A stretch of 64,000 nucleotides of DNA from Humitalea sp050632385. Lineage in GTDB: Bacteria; Pseudomonadota; Alphaproteobacteria; Acetobacterales; Acetobacteraceae. Both the position numbers and the translations under genes were made by a program. Shown here piece by piece: positions 1-8,597 of the stretch (positions are counted from its first letter, which is position 1; every line of letters begins with the position of its first letter). Below the pieces are notes generated by a model, which searched no databases, was not told where the DNA came from, and worked only from the letters and a program-made list of their open reading frames with translations. Location of the stretch: positions 1 through 64,000 of the forward strand of contig NZ_CP192599.1 in NCBI RefSeq assembly GCF_050632385.1. Reading direction: 5' to 3'.

Positions 1-1
1 G

Positions 2-883
2 GTCCAGCCCCTGTCGATCGACGAGGCGGTGCTGGACCTGTCGGGCACCGCGGCCCTGCACGGCGCCCCGCCCGCCGTCGTCCTGGCCCGCTTCGCCCTG
101 GCGGTGGAGCGGGAGGTCGGCGTCACCGTCTCCGTCGGCCTGGCCGCCAATCGCCTGCTGGCGAAACTCGCCGCCGGGCGCGACAAGCCGCGCGGTTTTG
201 CCGTGATCGACGTGGCCGAGGCACGCGCGCTGCTCGCCCCCGAACCGGTGCGCATGCTGCCTGGCATCGGCCCGGCGATGGCGCGGCGCCTGGCGACCGC
301 GGGGATCGTCACGCTGGGCCAATTGGGCTCGCTCGACGCCCGCGCCGCGGCGCGCTTTGGCGAGGACGGACCCGCCCTGGCCGCCCGCGCGCGGGGTGAG
401 GATTCCCGCCCCGTGGACCCGGTGCGCGAAACCAAGTCGATCAGCGCCGAGACAACCTTCGATGCCGATTTGCGCGAGGTCGCGGCGCTGGAACAGCCGC
501 TGTGGCGCTTGTGCGAAAAACTGGCGCGGCGCCTGGCGGCGGCTGGGTTTGCCGCTGGGGGCGTGGTGCTGAAACTCAAGACCGCCGATTTCGCCACGCG
601 GACACGCCAGGCCCGGCTGCCGGCGCCGAGTGCGGTGCCGGAAACGCTCTTCGCCGCCGCGCGCCCATTGTTGGCCAAGGAGGCGGATGGCACGGCGTTC
701 CGGCTGATCGGCATCGGGGCGGCATCGCTATTGCCCGGTCAGGGCGCGGATGCGGGCGATCTGGCCGACCCCGACGCGCCCAAGCGCGCGGCGCGATGGC
801 AGGCGATGGAGGCGCTGCGGAAGAAATTCGGCGACGGCGCGGTGGGCAGCGGCCGGGGATTTGGGGCGAAGCGGCCTGCGTGA
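2..883 (+). CDS. dinB: DNA polymerase IV (Y family), 5' end outside the window
   Basis: Translesion DNA polymerase; the visible part is 293 residues and lacks the N-terminal palm start. Reading frame 2 is open from the window edge and begins with the catalytic SIDEA motif of Y-family polymerases (its Asp-Glu binds metal), followed by the palm/fingers, the thumb helix-hairpin-helix (LPGIGPAMARRL) and a little-finger domain with the typical ETTF segment. The C-terminus after the little finger is short, with no obvious beta-clamp-binding peptide. Family assignment is firm. Regulation (for example a LexA box) would lie upstream and cannot be seen. Confidence 0.93.
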   Translation, partial: VQPLSIDEAVLDLSGTAALHGAPPAVVLARFALAVEREVGVTVSVGLAANRLLAKLAAGRDKPRGFAVIDVAEARALLAPEPVRMLPGIGPAMARRLATAGIVTLGQLGSLDARAAARFGEDGPALAARARGEDSRPVDPVRETKSISAETTFDADLREVAALEQPLWRLCEKLARRLAAAGFAAGGVVLKLKTADFATRTRQARLPAPSAVPETLFAAARPLLAKEADGTAFRLIGIGAASLLPGQGADAGDLADPDAPKRAARWQAMEALRKKFGDGAVGSGRGFGAKRPA

Positions 884-1054
884 TGAGGCAGGGTCTTCTG
901 CACCAGAAACGTCGATGGGCGCAAGGAAAATATTACTAAAACCACACCGACCTGTGGTGACCTGCATGGCCGTGGCAAGGCGATGTTGCTCGATAGACGA
1001 TAGGATCAAACGTGATCTTTTCGGGCTTCCTTCGCGCTGCCACGCGGCTGCCCG

Positions 1055-1921
1055 TCAGGCGCATTTGAAGCACCGCAGGACGTAGACCTTGCCGTCCAGC
1101 GAAAACGGAATGTCGTTCACATCCCTTGGCGGCCTGATGATGAACGCATTGCTGTCCCGGCGATTGAGGTTGCGAGTGGGCTTGTTCATGTGGGCCGCTT
1201 CAAGATTGGCCGCGGCGCTGGCCTCCAGGGCCTCGTGATCGGTCTTGGAAACGAAATAGCCGCCCGAATATTTGTTGAGCCAGACAGAACAATTCGGACA
1301 AGGGCAGAACACCACGGCCGGTTCGCCGCCCTTGACTTGCGGCGCGTAGAAGGCCGCGAAAACCAGATTATCGACGGTCTCACCATATGACATGGCAATC
1401 GACAGGGCTGCCGGTTCCGCACATCGGCAATAGGGACGGCCGCTGCCGGACATGCCAGGCACGCCCGGCTTTGTGCCGACGATGCCGGCCCTGGCGATGC
1501 GATCCTGTCGGCGCTTCGCCTGATCGGTCGTCATGAACACATTGCTGGTCTTGTTGGTCTCCTGGTCCCTGGTCTGATAGCTCATGCCGCCGGGCTTGCC
1601 AGAATAGCCGGCATAACGCTTGCCGGCGAAGCTGATGGCGTAGGCGAGCGTGCTGTCGATCCGCTCCTCGGGGGCGGGCCGCGACGGGTCGGGCTGTGCG
1701 CTCGGCGAAGCGCGGAGCGCGTCAGCCTTACGTCGTTCCGCCGCCCTGCCCATGAGGAACCTGAGCGACTCCGCTGGAGTCTGGCCGCCGATGTTGCACA
1801 TGGGAGCAAACCCCCTGACGCCGGGCGCAGAGCGTAACGATGCCGCTTCCGCCGGGTCAAGAAAACGAATGCGCCGCTGGCCGACAGGCGCCGCCGAACG
1901 CGCCCGAAGCCAATTGTCCAC
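1055..1921 (-). CDS. Orphan zinc deaminase-fold protein (hypothetical)
   Basis: Unknown protein carrying the two zinc signatures of the cytidine/nucleic-acid deaminase superfamily: CAE about 167 residues from the chosen GTG start and PCPNC about 40 residues later. These supply the catalytic Glu and three Cys ligands. A second Cys pair (CFKC) sits at the extreme C-terminus, and a basic, disordered-looking stretch precedes the domain. The frame stays open up to an ATG at 1981, but the first 18 codons of that longer version (MSYDSALRRIRAYGHHAL) are translated from a dispersed repeat, so the GTG at 1921 or a later start is preferred. No immunity, secretion or tRNA-editing partner is adjacent. Substrate (free base, nucleoside, RNA, DNA) is unknown; a toxin-derived deaminase is one possibility. 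Confidence 0.6.
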   Translation of the reverse strand: MDNWLRARSAAPVGQRRIRFLDPAEAASLRSAPGVRGFAPMCNIGGQTPAESLRFLMGRAAERRKADALRASPSAQPDPSRPAPEERIDSTLAYAISFAGKRYAGYSGKPGGMSYQTRDQETNKTSNVFMTTDQAKRRQDRIARAGIVGTKPGVPGMSGSGRPYCRCAEPAALSIAMSYGETVDNLVFAAFYAPQVKGGEPAVVFCPCPNCSVWLNKYSGGYFVSKTDHEALEASAAANLEAAHMNKPTRNLNRRDSNAFIIRPPRDVNDIPFSLDGKVYVLRCFKCA

Positions 1922-1930
1922 AGACCCTAG

Positions 1931-2034
1931 AGCGTGATGGCCGTAGGCGCGTATGCGCCGCAGGGCTGAATCATACGACAAAACAACAAGCTAGACCGTG
2001 ATGCGTGAGCGAATGCGAACGCATCGCGGTCTAG
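1931..2034 (+). repeat. Dispersed palindromic repeat A, copy 1
   Basis: About 104 bp beginning AGCGTGATGGCCGTAGGCGC and ending in a hairpin with stem CTAGACCGTGATGCG / CGCATCGCGGTCTAG (one G-T wobble) around a 14-nt loop. A near-identical sequence occurs at 9309-9412, 20494-20597 (opposite strand) and 63316-63419. The first half can also fold (GCGTGAT pairing with ATCACGC, with an inner GGCGC/GCGCC). Confidence 0.9.
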
Positions 2035-2040
2035 CCGCCA

Positions 2041-2105
2041 GAGCATTCTCAAGTCAGGTGGACTCACCTGACGACTTGGAAAATGCGTCAAAACAACGAG
2101 CCAGG
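2041..2105 (+). repeat. Dispersed palindromic repeat B, copy 1
   Basis: About 65 bp directly after repeat A copy 1. Its core is GTCAGGTG-gact-CACCTGAC (2053-2072), flanked by an imperfect outer arm GCATTCTC / GAAAATGC and ended by a tail with AAAACAAC, a motif that also occurs in repeat A. The second copy is at 17606-17669. Confidence 0.85.
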
Positions 2106-2151
2106 CCGTTTGCCGTGAACCCCCGCGAACGGAAAACGGTCAGGGGTCGCC

Positions 2152-3345
2152 CTACACGCTGGAGGCGATCGCCGGCATCAACGACAGGTTTTTCGCTGCC
2201 GGATGCGCCTGGTTGCGGAAGCGCAGCTCACCGCCCTCGACCGCGTCCGGCGGGGCCAGCCCCAAGAATTCCATGCGACTGGTGCAGGTCAGGGCCAGCA
2301 CCGGCTTCGCCGCCGGGTCGGTCAGGAAACGACGGGCGGCACCCTCCAACTCCAGCGTCTCACGCAGCGCGCGCCATTCGGCGCGTTCCAGATCGTCGAG
2401 GAAGACCGCGACGATGCCGGGGCGCAGCCCCGTCAGCCGGCCGGCGGCGGCCGCCGCCATGCGACGGGTGACCGCCTGGGCGATGGCGTTTTCCTGCCCC
2501 GCACGCGCGGCCATGACGAAGACGCTGCCGCCCGAGGCATCGCCGGTCACCGCCAGATGCGCCTCCGGCCCAAAATTCGCGCGCAGATGGGCGGGCAGAC
2601 CCGCTTGCGCCCCGGCCAGCATCAGCGGGTCCAGCTTCATCACCGCATCCGACGACGCATCCTGGCGCTTCTGGGCCGCCAGCATGCCGGAGATACGGCC
2701 GTAGAGTGCCGACAGGCGTTCCGGCCCTTGCAAGCCCTCCGGCAGGGTCATCTTCAGCAGATAGCGCCCGGGGTGGGCGGCGAGCCAGGTGCGCAGGTCG
2801 GGGTTCACCATATCGACCAGGGCGCACCAGTCGCCGCGATGCACCGGGCGGCCTTCGTCGGCCGAGACGGTTTCGCAGACCACCTCCACCTCCTGCCCAT
2901 CCTTGCTGATGATCAGGTCGTGCGGGCTGTCATCGGCCAGGCCGGCGAAGTGCACGGCAAAGCCACGGGCGCGCTGCATCGCCGCGACCCGCAGTACATG
3001 GAACAGCGGGATCAGCGTCGATTCATCGGACAGGCCGGCGCGCAGTTGCGCGACCAGGCGGGCGCGGGGTTCGGGGGCCAGGGTGGCGGCCAGTTTCGCG
3101 GCCTCCCTCGCAAAAGCCAGGATGCGGCGTTCGGCACGGGTCGCCTTGGCGAAGACCGCGGGGTCGGCCATCCGTGCCAGGGTCAGTTCCAGCGCATGGC
3201 GCTGCTGTGTCGCCCGGCCAGATTGGGATTTGGCCGCGGCCCGGCTGTTCAGCATCGCCAGCCGCGCCGTCCAGTGACGCCGCCCGCAGAGGGTCAGGAA
3301 GGCGCCGAGGTCGGATGCGGCCGGGTGCGGATCGGCGAAGGGCAT
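2152..3345 (-). CDS. Hypothetical protein, 397 aa
   Basis: I do not recognise a named family with confidence. The protein has an Ala-rich helical N-terminal half and a central segment (about residues 138-165) reading HDLIISKDGQEVEVVCETVS, a strand-turn-strand with D...ExE spacing that recalls the PD-(D/E)xK nuclease core, although the usual Lys is not obvious. A MALTCTSRMEF-like late segment ends in a hydrophobic strand. No signal peptide or membrane segment is apparent. It is a single gene between a repeat cluster and the stress-protein operon, transcribed leftward. Coding is supported by length and codon pattern; function is unknown. Confidence 0.7.
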   Translation of the reverse strand: MPFADPHPAASDLGAFLTLCGRRHWTARLAMLNSRAAAKSQSGRATQQRHALELTLARMADPAVFAKATRAERRILAFAREAAKLAATLAPEPRARLVAQLRAGLSDESTLIPLFHVLRVAAMQRARGFAVHFAGLADDSPHDLIISKDGQEVEVVCETVSADEGRPVHRGDWCALVDMVNPDLRTWLAAHPGRYLLKMTLPEGLQGPERLSALYGRISGMLAAQKRQDASSDAVMKLDPLMLAGAQAGLPAHLRANFGPEAHLAVTGDASGGSVFVMAARAGQENAIAQAVTRRMAAAAAGRLTGLRPGIVAVFLDDLERAEWRALRETLELEGAARRFLTDPAAKPVLALTCTSRMEFLGLAPPDAVEGGELRFRNQAHPAAKNLSLMPAIASSV

Positions 3346-3463
3346 GGCGTGGCCTCGGCGAACGTGAACAAGTGTTAGCGCATGCGGCCGCCGCGCGAGT
3401 CAAGAAATTGCGGGGGAGGGCACGGATCGCCCCGGCGAATCGCCGAGGCGGTCCGCCGCGCCG

Positions 3464-4339
3464 TCAGCGGGTCATCTGGACCGGGATCTCCGCATTCTCC
3501 AGCACGTGGCGGGTCACGCCGCCCAGGATCAATTGCCGCAGGCGGGAATGGCTATAGGCGCCCATCACTAGCAGGTCGCAGCCGAAATCCCGCGCGGCCC
3601 CCAGCAACCCGGCGCCGACTTCGCGGGTGGCGGGCTTGAAGGCGACGGCCTCGGCCTCGATCCCATGCCAGCGCAGATAGGCCTGCACGCCGGATGCCTC
3701 GGGGCCGCGGCGCTGGTAGTCGGGGGAATGCAGGATGCGGATGTGTTCGGCCCGATGCAGCCAGGGCAGTGCCTCGGCGACGGCGGTCGCCGATTGCGCG
3801 GTGCCGTTCCAGGCGACGCAGACGCGCGTGCCGATGGTCGCGGGGGTTTCGCGCGGGGCCATCAGCACCGGACGGCCGCTGTCGAACAGCACGGCATGCA
3901 GCGCGTCGGAGGACGACACATCCTGCCCGCTTTCCGGATGCGGCACGACCACCAGGTCATACAGGCGCGACTGCTGCGCCACGATGTCTTCCTCGCGCCC
4001 GGCGACGGATTGGAATGACAGGGTGGCGCCGGGGGCCTTCATCGCGGCCTCGGCGCTTTCGGCCAGGGTGACGTCGCGGCCTTCGACGAACTTGGTCCAG
4101 AGCGCCTTCACGCGATCGGCGCGTTCGCCGCTTTCGCGTTCGGTGGCGGCCATCATCTCCTCGATCATGGCGCCCGACAGGCCTTCGCCGGCGAGCGGCG
4201 CGACGTCGCGCGCATCGACCCGGACATGCAGGCAATGGACGTGCGATTCATAGATACGCGCGACCGATAGCGCCGCGTTCAACGCGGCCTCACCCGAAGC
4301 GGTGCCGGTCAGCGGAAGCAGGATGCGACGATAGGCCAT
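3464..4339 (-). CDS. Universal stress protein, tandem UspA domains
   Basis: Cytoplasmic stress-associated nucleotide-binding protein of 291 residues, containing two Usp folds. The first starts at MAYRRILLPLTG; the second ends with the loop MGAYSHSRLRQLILGGVT, the ATP-binding type of Usp motif, in which the usual second Gly (GAYGHS) is Ser. The open frame extends further upstream, but that extension overlaps the preceding gene and lacks homology. It starts 43 bp after the stop of the two-domain kinase gene, so it probably shares its mRNA (pdxH-kinase-usp). The exact ligand and stress signal are not visible. Confidence 0.9.
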   Translation of the reverse strand: MAYRRILLPLTGTASGEAALNAALSVARIYESHVHCLHVRVDARDVAPLAGEGLSGAMIEEMMAATERESGERADRVKALWTKFVEGRDVTLAESAEAAMKAPGATLSFQSVAGREEDIVAQQSRLYDLVVVPHPESGQDVSSSDALHAVLFDSGRPVLMAPRETPATIGTRVCVAWNGTAQSATAVAEALPWLHRAEHIRILHSPDYQRRGPEASGVQAYLRWHGIEAEAVAFKPATREVGAGLLGAARDFGCDLLVMGAYSHSRLRQLILGGVTRHVLENAEIPVQMTR

Positions 4340-4382
4340 GGCGAGGCCCTCCAGGCGGGGGGTGGTAATTTTTGGGAGTCTA

Positions 4383-5831
4383 TCACGCCGTGGGAAAAAG
4401 CAAGCGGGCCTTGGGATAGGCGTTTTGCGCGGCGTCCAGGCGCGTCCAGCCGATGGGTCCGGTGTCGGCGGCGGCGCTGCGTTCGAGCACGGCGACGGTG
4501 GCATCGGAGGCATCGCCACGGCGGCCGGCCACGCGGGCGCGCAACAGATCCAGGGGCGCGTCCAGCCAGATGCCGATGAAGGGTTTTTGCGCACGCAGCG
4601 CGATGTCTTCGACCGTCGCGCGCAAGGCAGGATCCAGGAACATGGCATCCAGCACAACCGACTGGCCGCCGCGCAGGGCGGTGTCCAGCATGGAAAGCAT
4701 CTCGGCCTGCACGGCGGCGCTGGCGGCTGGCGTATAGGCGGCGTCGGGCAGCGGGGCTTCCGGTGCCACGCCGTGCCGGCGCTTGCGGATTTCATCGCTA
4801 CGCAGGATCAGCGCGCCGGGGGCGGCGCCGAGGTCGGGCGCGAGCAAGCGCGCCAAATGGGATTTTCCGGTGCCCTGCAAGCCGCCGATGGCGACGACCT
4901 GCGCCGGGGCAGGGATCAGGTAGGAGGAGGCCTGGTCGAGGAAGGCCATGCCATCCTGCCCGGCGCTGGCGACGCATTGCGCCCGGATCAGCGCGCGCAG
5001 GGCCATCCAGGCGGGCAGCGCCGAAAACATCCCGGCGTCGCCACTGCGCGCGACCACGCGATTCAGCACCCGGTTGGCGGCGGCGCGCCCGGCGCTGCGA
5101 TCCAGATCCATGAGCAGGAAGGCGAGGTCGTAGCCGGTGTCGATCTCGGCCAGGGCCTCGTCGAATTCCAGCGCGTCGAAGGGCACCGGGCGGCCGTGCC
5201 ACATCAGCAGGTTGCCCAGGTGCAGGTCGCCATGGCAGCGCCGCACGAAGCCATTTTTCTGGCGTTCGCGCAGGACGGGGGCGCAGGCGTCGATGCGGGC
5301 GGCGATCGCGGCGTCCAGCGCCGCGACGCGGTCGGCGGGCAGGCCGGCGGCCAGCGCGGCGCTTGTATTGCCGGCGAGCGCCCGGTGCAGGGACGCGACC
5401 TGGTCCACATGCGGCAGCGGCGGCAGCGCGGCGTGAAGGGCCGCGACCGTATCGCCGAGCGCATCCAGCAGCGGCGCGTCCAGCGGGTGCGCCACCAGAA
5501 AGTCGCCGGGGGGAACGGGGGCCATGTCCAGCACCCATTCCTCGGCCGGCAGGGCGCCCAGTGTCAGCGCGCCGTCGCGGCGCCCGATAGGCAGGACGGC
5601 GCGATACAGGCCGGGTGCATGTGGTGCGTTCAGCGTGAATTCACGGCGCAGAAAATGTTCGCGGGCGGCCAGGGTGGTGAAATCCAGGAAGCCGAGGTTT
5701 ACCGCTTTCTTCAGCTTGAACACCGCCCCGGCGCCCACGAAGACGGCGGAGATATGGGTCTCGATCGGGGTGGCGCCGGTCAGGCGGCCGAGCAGGGCCG
5801 CGCTGTCCTGCTGCGGCCCCGGGATGGTCAC
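4383..5831 (-). CDS. Two-domain kinase: aminoglycoside-phosphotransferase-like plus P-loop kinase
   Basis: 482-residue protein combining an N-terminal APH/choline-kinase-like domain (COG2187 type, Brenner-like motif CHGDLHLGN near residue 200, then DALEFDEAL) with a C-terminal P-loop kinase domain (GLQGTGKS near residue 335, COG0645 type). Both halves look intact. The substrate is unknown; family members are usually annotated only as AAA/APH proteins. The GTG start at 5831 overlaps the pdxH stop (GTGA), which argues for translational coupling. A longer frame exists upstream but lies inside pdxH. Neighbours suggest a role linked to cofactor or stress metabolism, but that is inference. Confidence 0.88.
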   Translation of the reverse strand: MTIPGPQQDSAALLGRLTGATPIETHISAVFVGAGAVFKLKKAVNLGFLDFTTLAAREHFLRREFTLNAPHAPGLYRAVLPIGRRDGALTLGALPAEEWVLDMAPVPPGDFLVAHPLDAPLLDALGDTVAALHAALPPLPHVDQVASLHRALAGNTSAALAAGLPADRVAALDAAIAARIDACAPVLRERQKNGFVRRCHGDLHLGNLLMWHGRPVPFDALEFDEALAEIDTGYDLAFLLMDLDRSAGRAAANRVLNRVVARSGDAGMFSALPAWMALRALIRAQCVASAGQDGMAFLDQASSYLIPAPAQVVAIGGLQGTGKSHLARLLAPDLGAAPGALILRSDEIRKRRHGVAPEAPLPDAAYTPAASAAVQAEMLSMLDTALRGGQSVVLDAMFLDPALRATVEDIALRAQKPFIGIWLDAPLDLLRARVAGRRGDASDATVAVLERSAAADTGPIGWTRLDAAQNAYPKARLLFPTA

Positions 5832-6415
5832 GGATACAGCATCTCGATCGCCCAGCCTTCGCCGACGCGCGAAAAAACGCGGCGTTCGTGCAGGCGGAAG
5901 GGCATGTCGCGCCAGAATTCGATGCGCGCCGGCACGCAGCGGAAGCCACCCCAATGCGGCGGGCGGGGCACGTGGTCATCGGGGAAGCGGGCCTCGGCCG
6001 CCAGCACCGCGGCTTCGAGTTCGGCGCGGGAGGCGAGCGGGGTGGATTGCTTCGAGGCCCAGGCACCGATCCGCGACAGTTTGGCGCGAGTGGCGAAATA
6101 GGCGTCGGCTTCTTCGGCCGAGACGCGTTCGATGGGGCCTTCGACGCGGATCTGGCGGCCCTGGCTCTTCCAGTGGAAACACAGGGCGGCGCGGGGGTTG
6201 GCGGCCAATTCGCCGCCCTTGCGGGCGTTGTCGTGGCTGTAGAAGACGAAGCCGCGTTCATCCAACCCCTTCAGCAGCAGGATGCGGACGGATGGTGCGC
6301 CATCCGGGGTGGCGGTGGCGACGGCCATGGCGTTGGGGTCATTGGGTTCGGTGGCGGTGGCCTCCGCCATCCAGGCCTCGAACAGGGCAAAAGGGTCTTC
6401 GGTCGTCGTCTGCAT
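5828..6415 (-). CDS. pdxH: Pyridoxamine/pyridoxine 5'-phosphate oxidase
   Basis: FMN enzyme that oxidises pyridoxamine or pyridoxine 5'-phosphate to pyridoxal 5'-phosphate (last step and salvage of vitamin B6). At 195 residues it is close to the usual length. Recognisable are the N-terminal DPFALFEAWMAEA, the FMN-binding SVRILLLKGLDERGFVFYS and CFHWKSQGRQIRVEG segments, and the C-terminal RIEFWRDMPFRLHER. First gene of a leftward operon and divergent from fabI with about 100 bp between starts, where both promoters must lie. Confidence 0.96.
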   Translation of the reverse strand: MQTTTEDPFALFEAWMAEATATEPNDPNAMAVATATPDGAPSVRILLLKGLDERGFVFYSHDNARKGGELAANPRAALCFHWKSQGRQIRVEGPIERVSAEEADAYFATRAKLSRIGAWASKQSTPLASRAELEAAVLAAEARFPDDHVPRPPHWGGFRCVPARIEFWRDMPFRLHERRVFSRVGEGWAIEMLYP

Positions 6416-6517
6416 GGGGCGGTTCCCAGGCGGTGGGGCGGGGCTGCGCCCCCTTGCCGCCTGCGGGCGCGTGTGCCACCACCCAACACCCCCCGCAACC
6501 TATCGGCACCCAGATTC

Positions 6518-7375
6518 ATGACGCAGCCCGCCATCCCCACCCCGGCCCACGAAGCCCCGGCCGAGCCGATCAAGGGCACGCTGATGGCGGGCAAGCGGGG
6601 GCTGGTGATGGGGGTCGCGAATGACCGCTCCATCGCCTGGGGCGTGGCCGCGGCCTGCGCGGCCCAGGGGGCGGAGCTTGCCTTCACCTACCAGGGCGAG
6701 GCGTTGGAAAAGCGCGTGCGGCCGTTGGCGGCGAGCATCGGCAGCGACGTCGTGCTGCCCTGCGATGTGTCCGACGATGCGTCGATCGACGCTGCTTTCG
6801 CCGAGCTGGGGGCGCGCTGGGGCAAGATCGACTTCCTGGTCCATGCCATCGGTTTCGCCGACAAGGCGTTTTTGCGCGGGCGCTACATGGACACGCCGCG
6901 GGCCGTGTTCCTGCAGGCACTGGATATTTCCTGCTTCTCCTTCGCCGCGGTGGCGCAGCGGGCGGTGCCGCTGATGGCGCCCGGCGGGTCGCTGCTGACC
7001 ATGTCCTACATCGGCGCCGAGAAGGTCACGCCGCATTACAACGTCATGGGCGTTGCCAAGGCGGCGCTGGAAGCCAGCGTGCGCTACATGGCGGTGGACC
7101 TGGGCGGTATCGGCATCCGGGTGAATGCGATCAGCGCCGGGCCGATCAAGACCCTGGCGGCCAGCGGGATCGGCGACTTCCGCTACATCCTGAAGTGGAA
7201 CCAGTATAATTCGCCGCTGAAGCGCAATGTGACGATCGAGGATGTGGGCGGGGCGGGGGTGTACCTGCTGTCCGACCTGTCGTCGGGTGTGACGGGGGAA
7301 GTGCATCACGTCGATAGCGGGTATCATGTGGTGGGGATGAAGGCCGAGGACGCGCCGGATATCGCGACGGTCTAG
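6518..7375 (+). CDS. fabI: Enoyl-[acyl-carrier-protein] reductase (NADH)
   Basis: Last reductive step of each fatty-acid elongation cycle. At 285 residues with a short N-terminal extension, it shows GLVMGVANDRSIAWGVA (FabI-type nucleotide loop), the catalytic Tyr-x6-Lys arrangement in MSYIGAEKVTPHYNVMGVAK, and the substrate-loop SAGPIKTLAASGI. The ATG at 6518 is used; the in-frame MAGKRGL at residue 23 is an alternative. The frame is open much further upstream but that part is antisense to pdxH. Only 2 bp separate its stop from the aroC start, so the two are probably co-transcribed. Confidence 0.95.
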   Translation: MTQPAIPTPAHEAPAEPIKGTLMAGKRGLVMGVANDRSIAWGVAAACAAQGAELAFTYQGEALEKRVRPLAASIGSDVVLPCDVSDDASIDAAFAELGARWGKIDFLVHAIGFADKAFLRGRYMDTPRAVFLQALDISCFSFAAVAQRAVPLMAPGGSLLTMSYIGAEKVTPHYNVMGVAKAALEASVRYMAVDLGGIGIRVNAISAGPIKTLAASGIGDFRYILKWNQYNSPLKRNVTIEDVGGAGVYLLSDLSSGVTGEVHHVDSGYHVVGMKAEDAPDIATV

Positions 7376-7377
7376 CG

Positions 7378-8484
7378 GTGTCCCACAATACCTTCGGCCA
7401 TCTGTTCCGCGTCACCACCTGGGGTGAATCCCATGGGCCCGCCATCGGCTGCGTCGTCGATGGCTGCCCGGCCGGCATCGCGCTGACCGAGGACGATATC
7501 CAGCCCCACCTGGACCGCCGCCGCCCCGGCCAGTCCAAATTCGTGACCCAGCGCCAGGAACCCGACCAGGTCCGCATCCTGTCGGGCGTGTTCGAGGGGC
7601 TGACCACCGGCACGCCCATCGCCCTGATGATCGAGAACCAGGACCAGCGGTCCCGCGACTATGGCGATATCGCGCAGCAGTTCCGGCCGGGCCACGCGGA
7701 CCTGGCCTATCACCTGAAATACGGGGTGCGGGATTATCGCGGCGGCGGGCGGTCATCCGCGCGGGAGACGGCGATGCGCGTCGCCGCGGGGGCCATCGCG
7801 CGCAAGATCCTGGGCGCCGGGATCGTGGTGCGGGGGGCCATGGTGGCGCTGGGCGCCGATGCCGTGGATCGCGCCGCCTGGGATTGGGCCGAGATGGAGC
7901 GCAACGCGCTGTTCTGCCCCGACCCGGGGGCGGCCGCGCGGTGGGAAGAAACCCTCCTCGCCATCCGCAAATCCGGCAGCAGCATCGGGGCGGTGATCGA
8001 GGTCCAGGCGACCGGCGTGCCGCCCGGCTTGGGTGCGCCGATCTATGCCAAGCTGGATGCCGATATCGCCGCCGGGCTGATGTCGATCAACGCCGTCAAG
8101 GCGGTCGAGATCGGCGATGGCTTCGCCGCCGCCGCCCTGTCGGGCGAGGAGAACGCCGACGAGATGCGGATGGAGGCGGATGGCACCGTGCGCTTCCTGT
8201 CCAACCGCGCCGGCGGCATTTTGGGCGGCATCAGCACCGGCCAGCCGGTGATCGCGCGCTTCGCGGTCAAGCCGACCAGTTCCATCCTGACGCCGCGCCG
8301 GGCGGTGGACCGTCAGGGGCGGGATGTGGACATCCTGACCAAGGGCCGGCACGACCCCTGCGTTGGCTTGCGGGCGGTGCCGGTGGGGGAGGCGATGGTG
8401 GCCTGCGTGCTGGCCGATCACTTGCTGCGGCACAGAGCGCAGAATCCGGATGCGCCGACCACCACAAGGCTGCCGCGAAACTAG
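7378..8484 (+). CDS. aroC: Chorismate synthase
   Basis: Converts 5-enolpyruvylshikimate 3-phosphate to chorismate using reduced FMN, the last common step of aromatic amino-acid synthesis. The 368 residues have all three family signatures: GESHGPAIGCVVDGCP near the N-terminus, the central RDYRGGGRSSARETAMRVAAG, and the late RHDPCVGLRAVPVGEAM. It starts with GTG immediately after fabI. The C-terminus ends normally after the DHLLRHRAQN region. Confidence 0.97.
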   Translation: MSHNTFGHLFRVTTWGESHGPAIGCVVDGCPAGIALTEDDIQPHLDRRRPGQSKFVTQRQEPDQVRILSGVFEGLTTGTPIALMIENQDQRSRDYGDIAQQFRPGHADLAYHLKYGVRDYRGGGRSSARETAMRVAAGAIARKILGAGIVVRGAMVALGADAVDRAAWDWAEMERNALFCPDPGAAARWEETLLAIRKSGSSIGAVIEVQATGVPPGLGAPIYAKLDADIAAGLMSINAVKAVEIGDGFAAAALSGEENADEMRMEADGTVRFLSNRAGGILGGISTGQPVIARFAVKPTSSILTPRRAVDRQGRDVDILTKGRHDPCVGLRAVPVGEAMVACVLADHLLRHRAQNPDAPTTTRLPRN

Positions 8485-8597
8485 CCCGGGTGGCCGATCA
8501 TCACCGCCATGAATGGCGACGATGATCCCCGCCCCATCGCAACCCGCCCCCCAAAACCCTATCTGGCCTGCAAGCCTGAACGCAAAGGATTGCACCC

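Noticed and set aside
4338..6101. Open frame of 587 codons on the plus strand
   Set aside because: Antisense to the two-domain kinase and pdxH; low-complexity Gly/Arg/Gln composition with no family resemblance.
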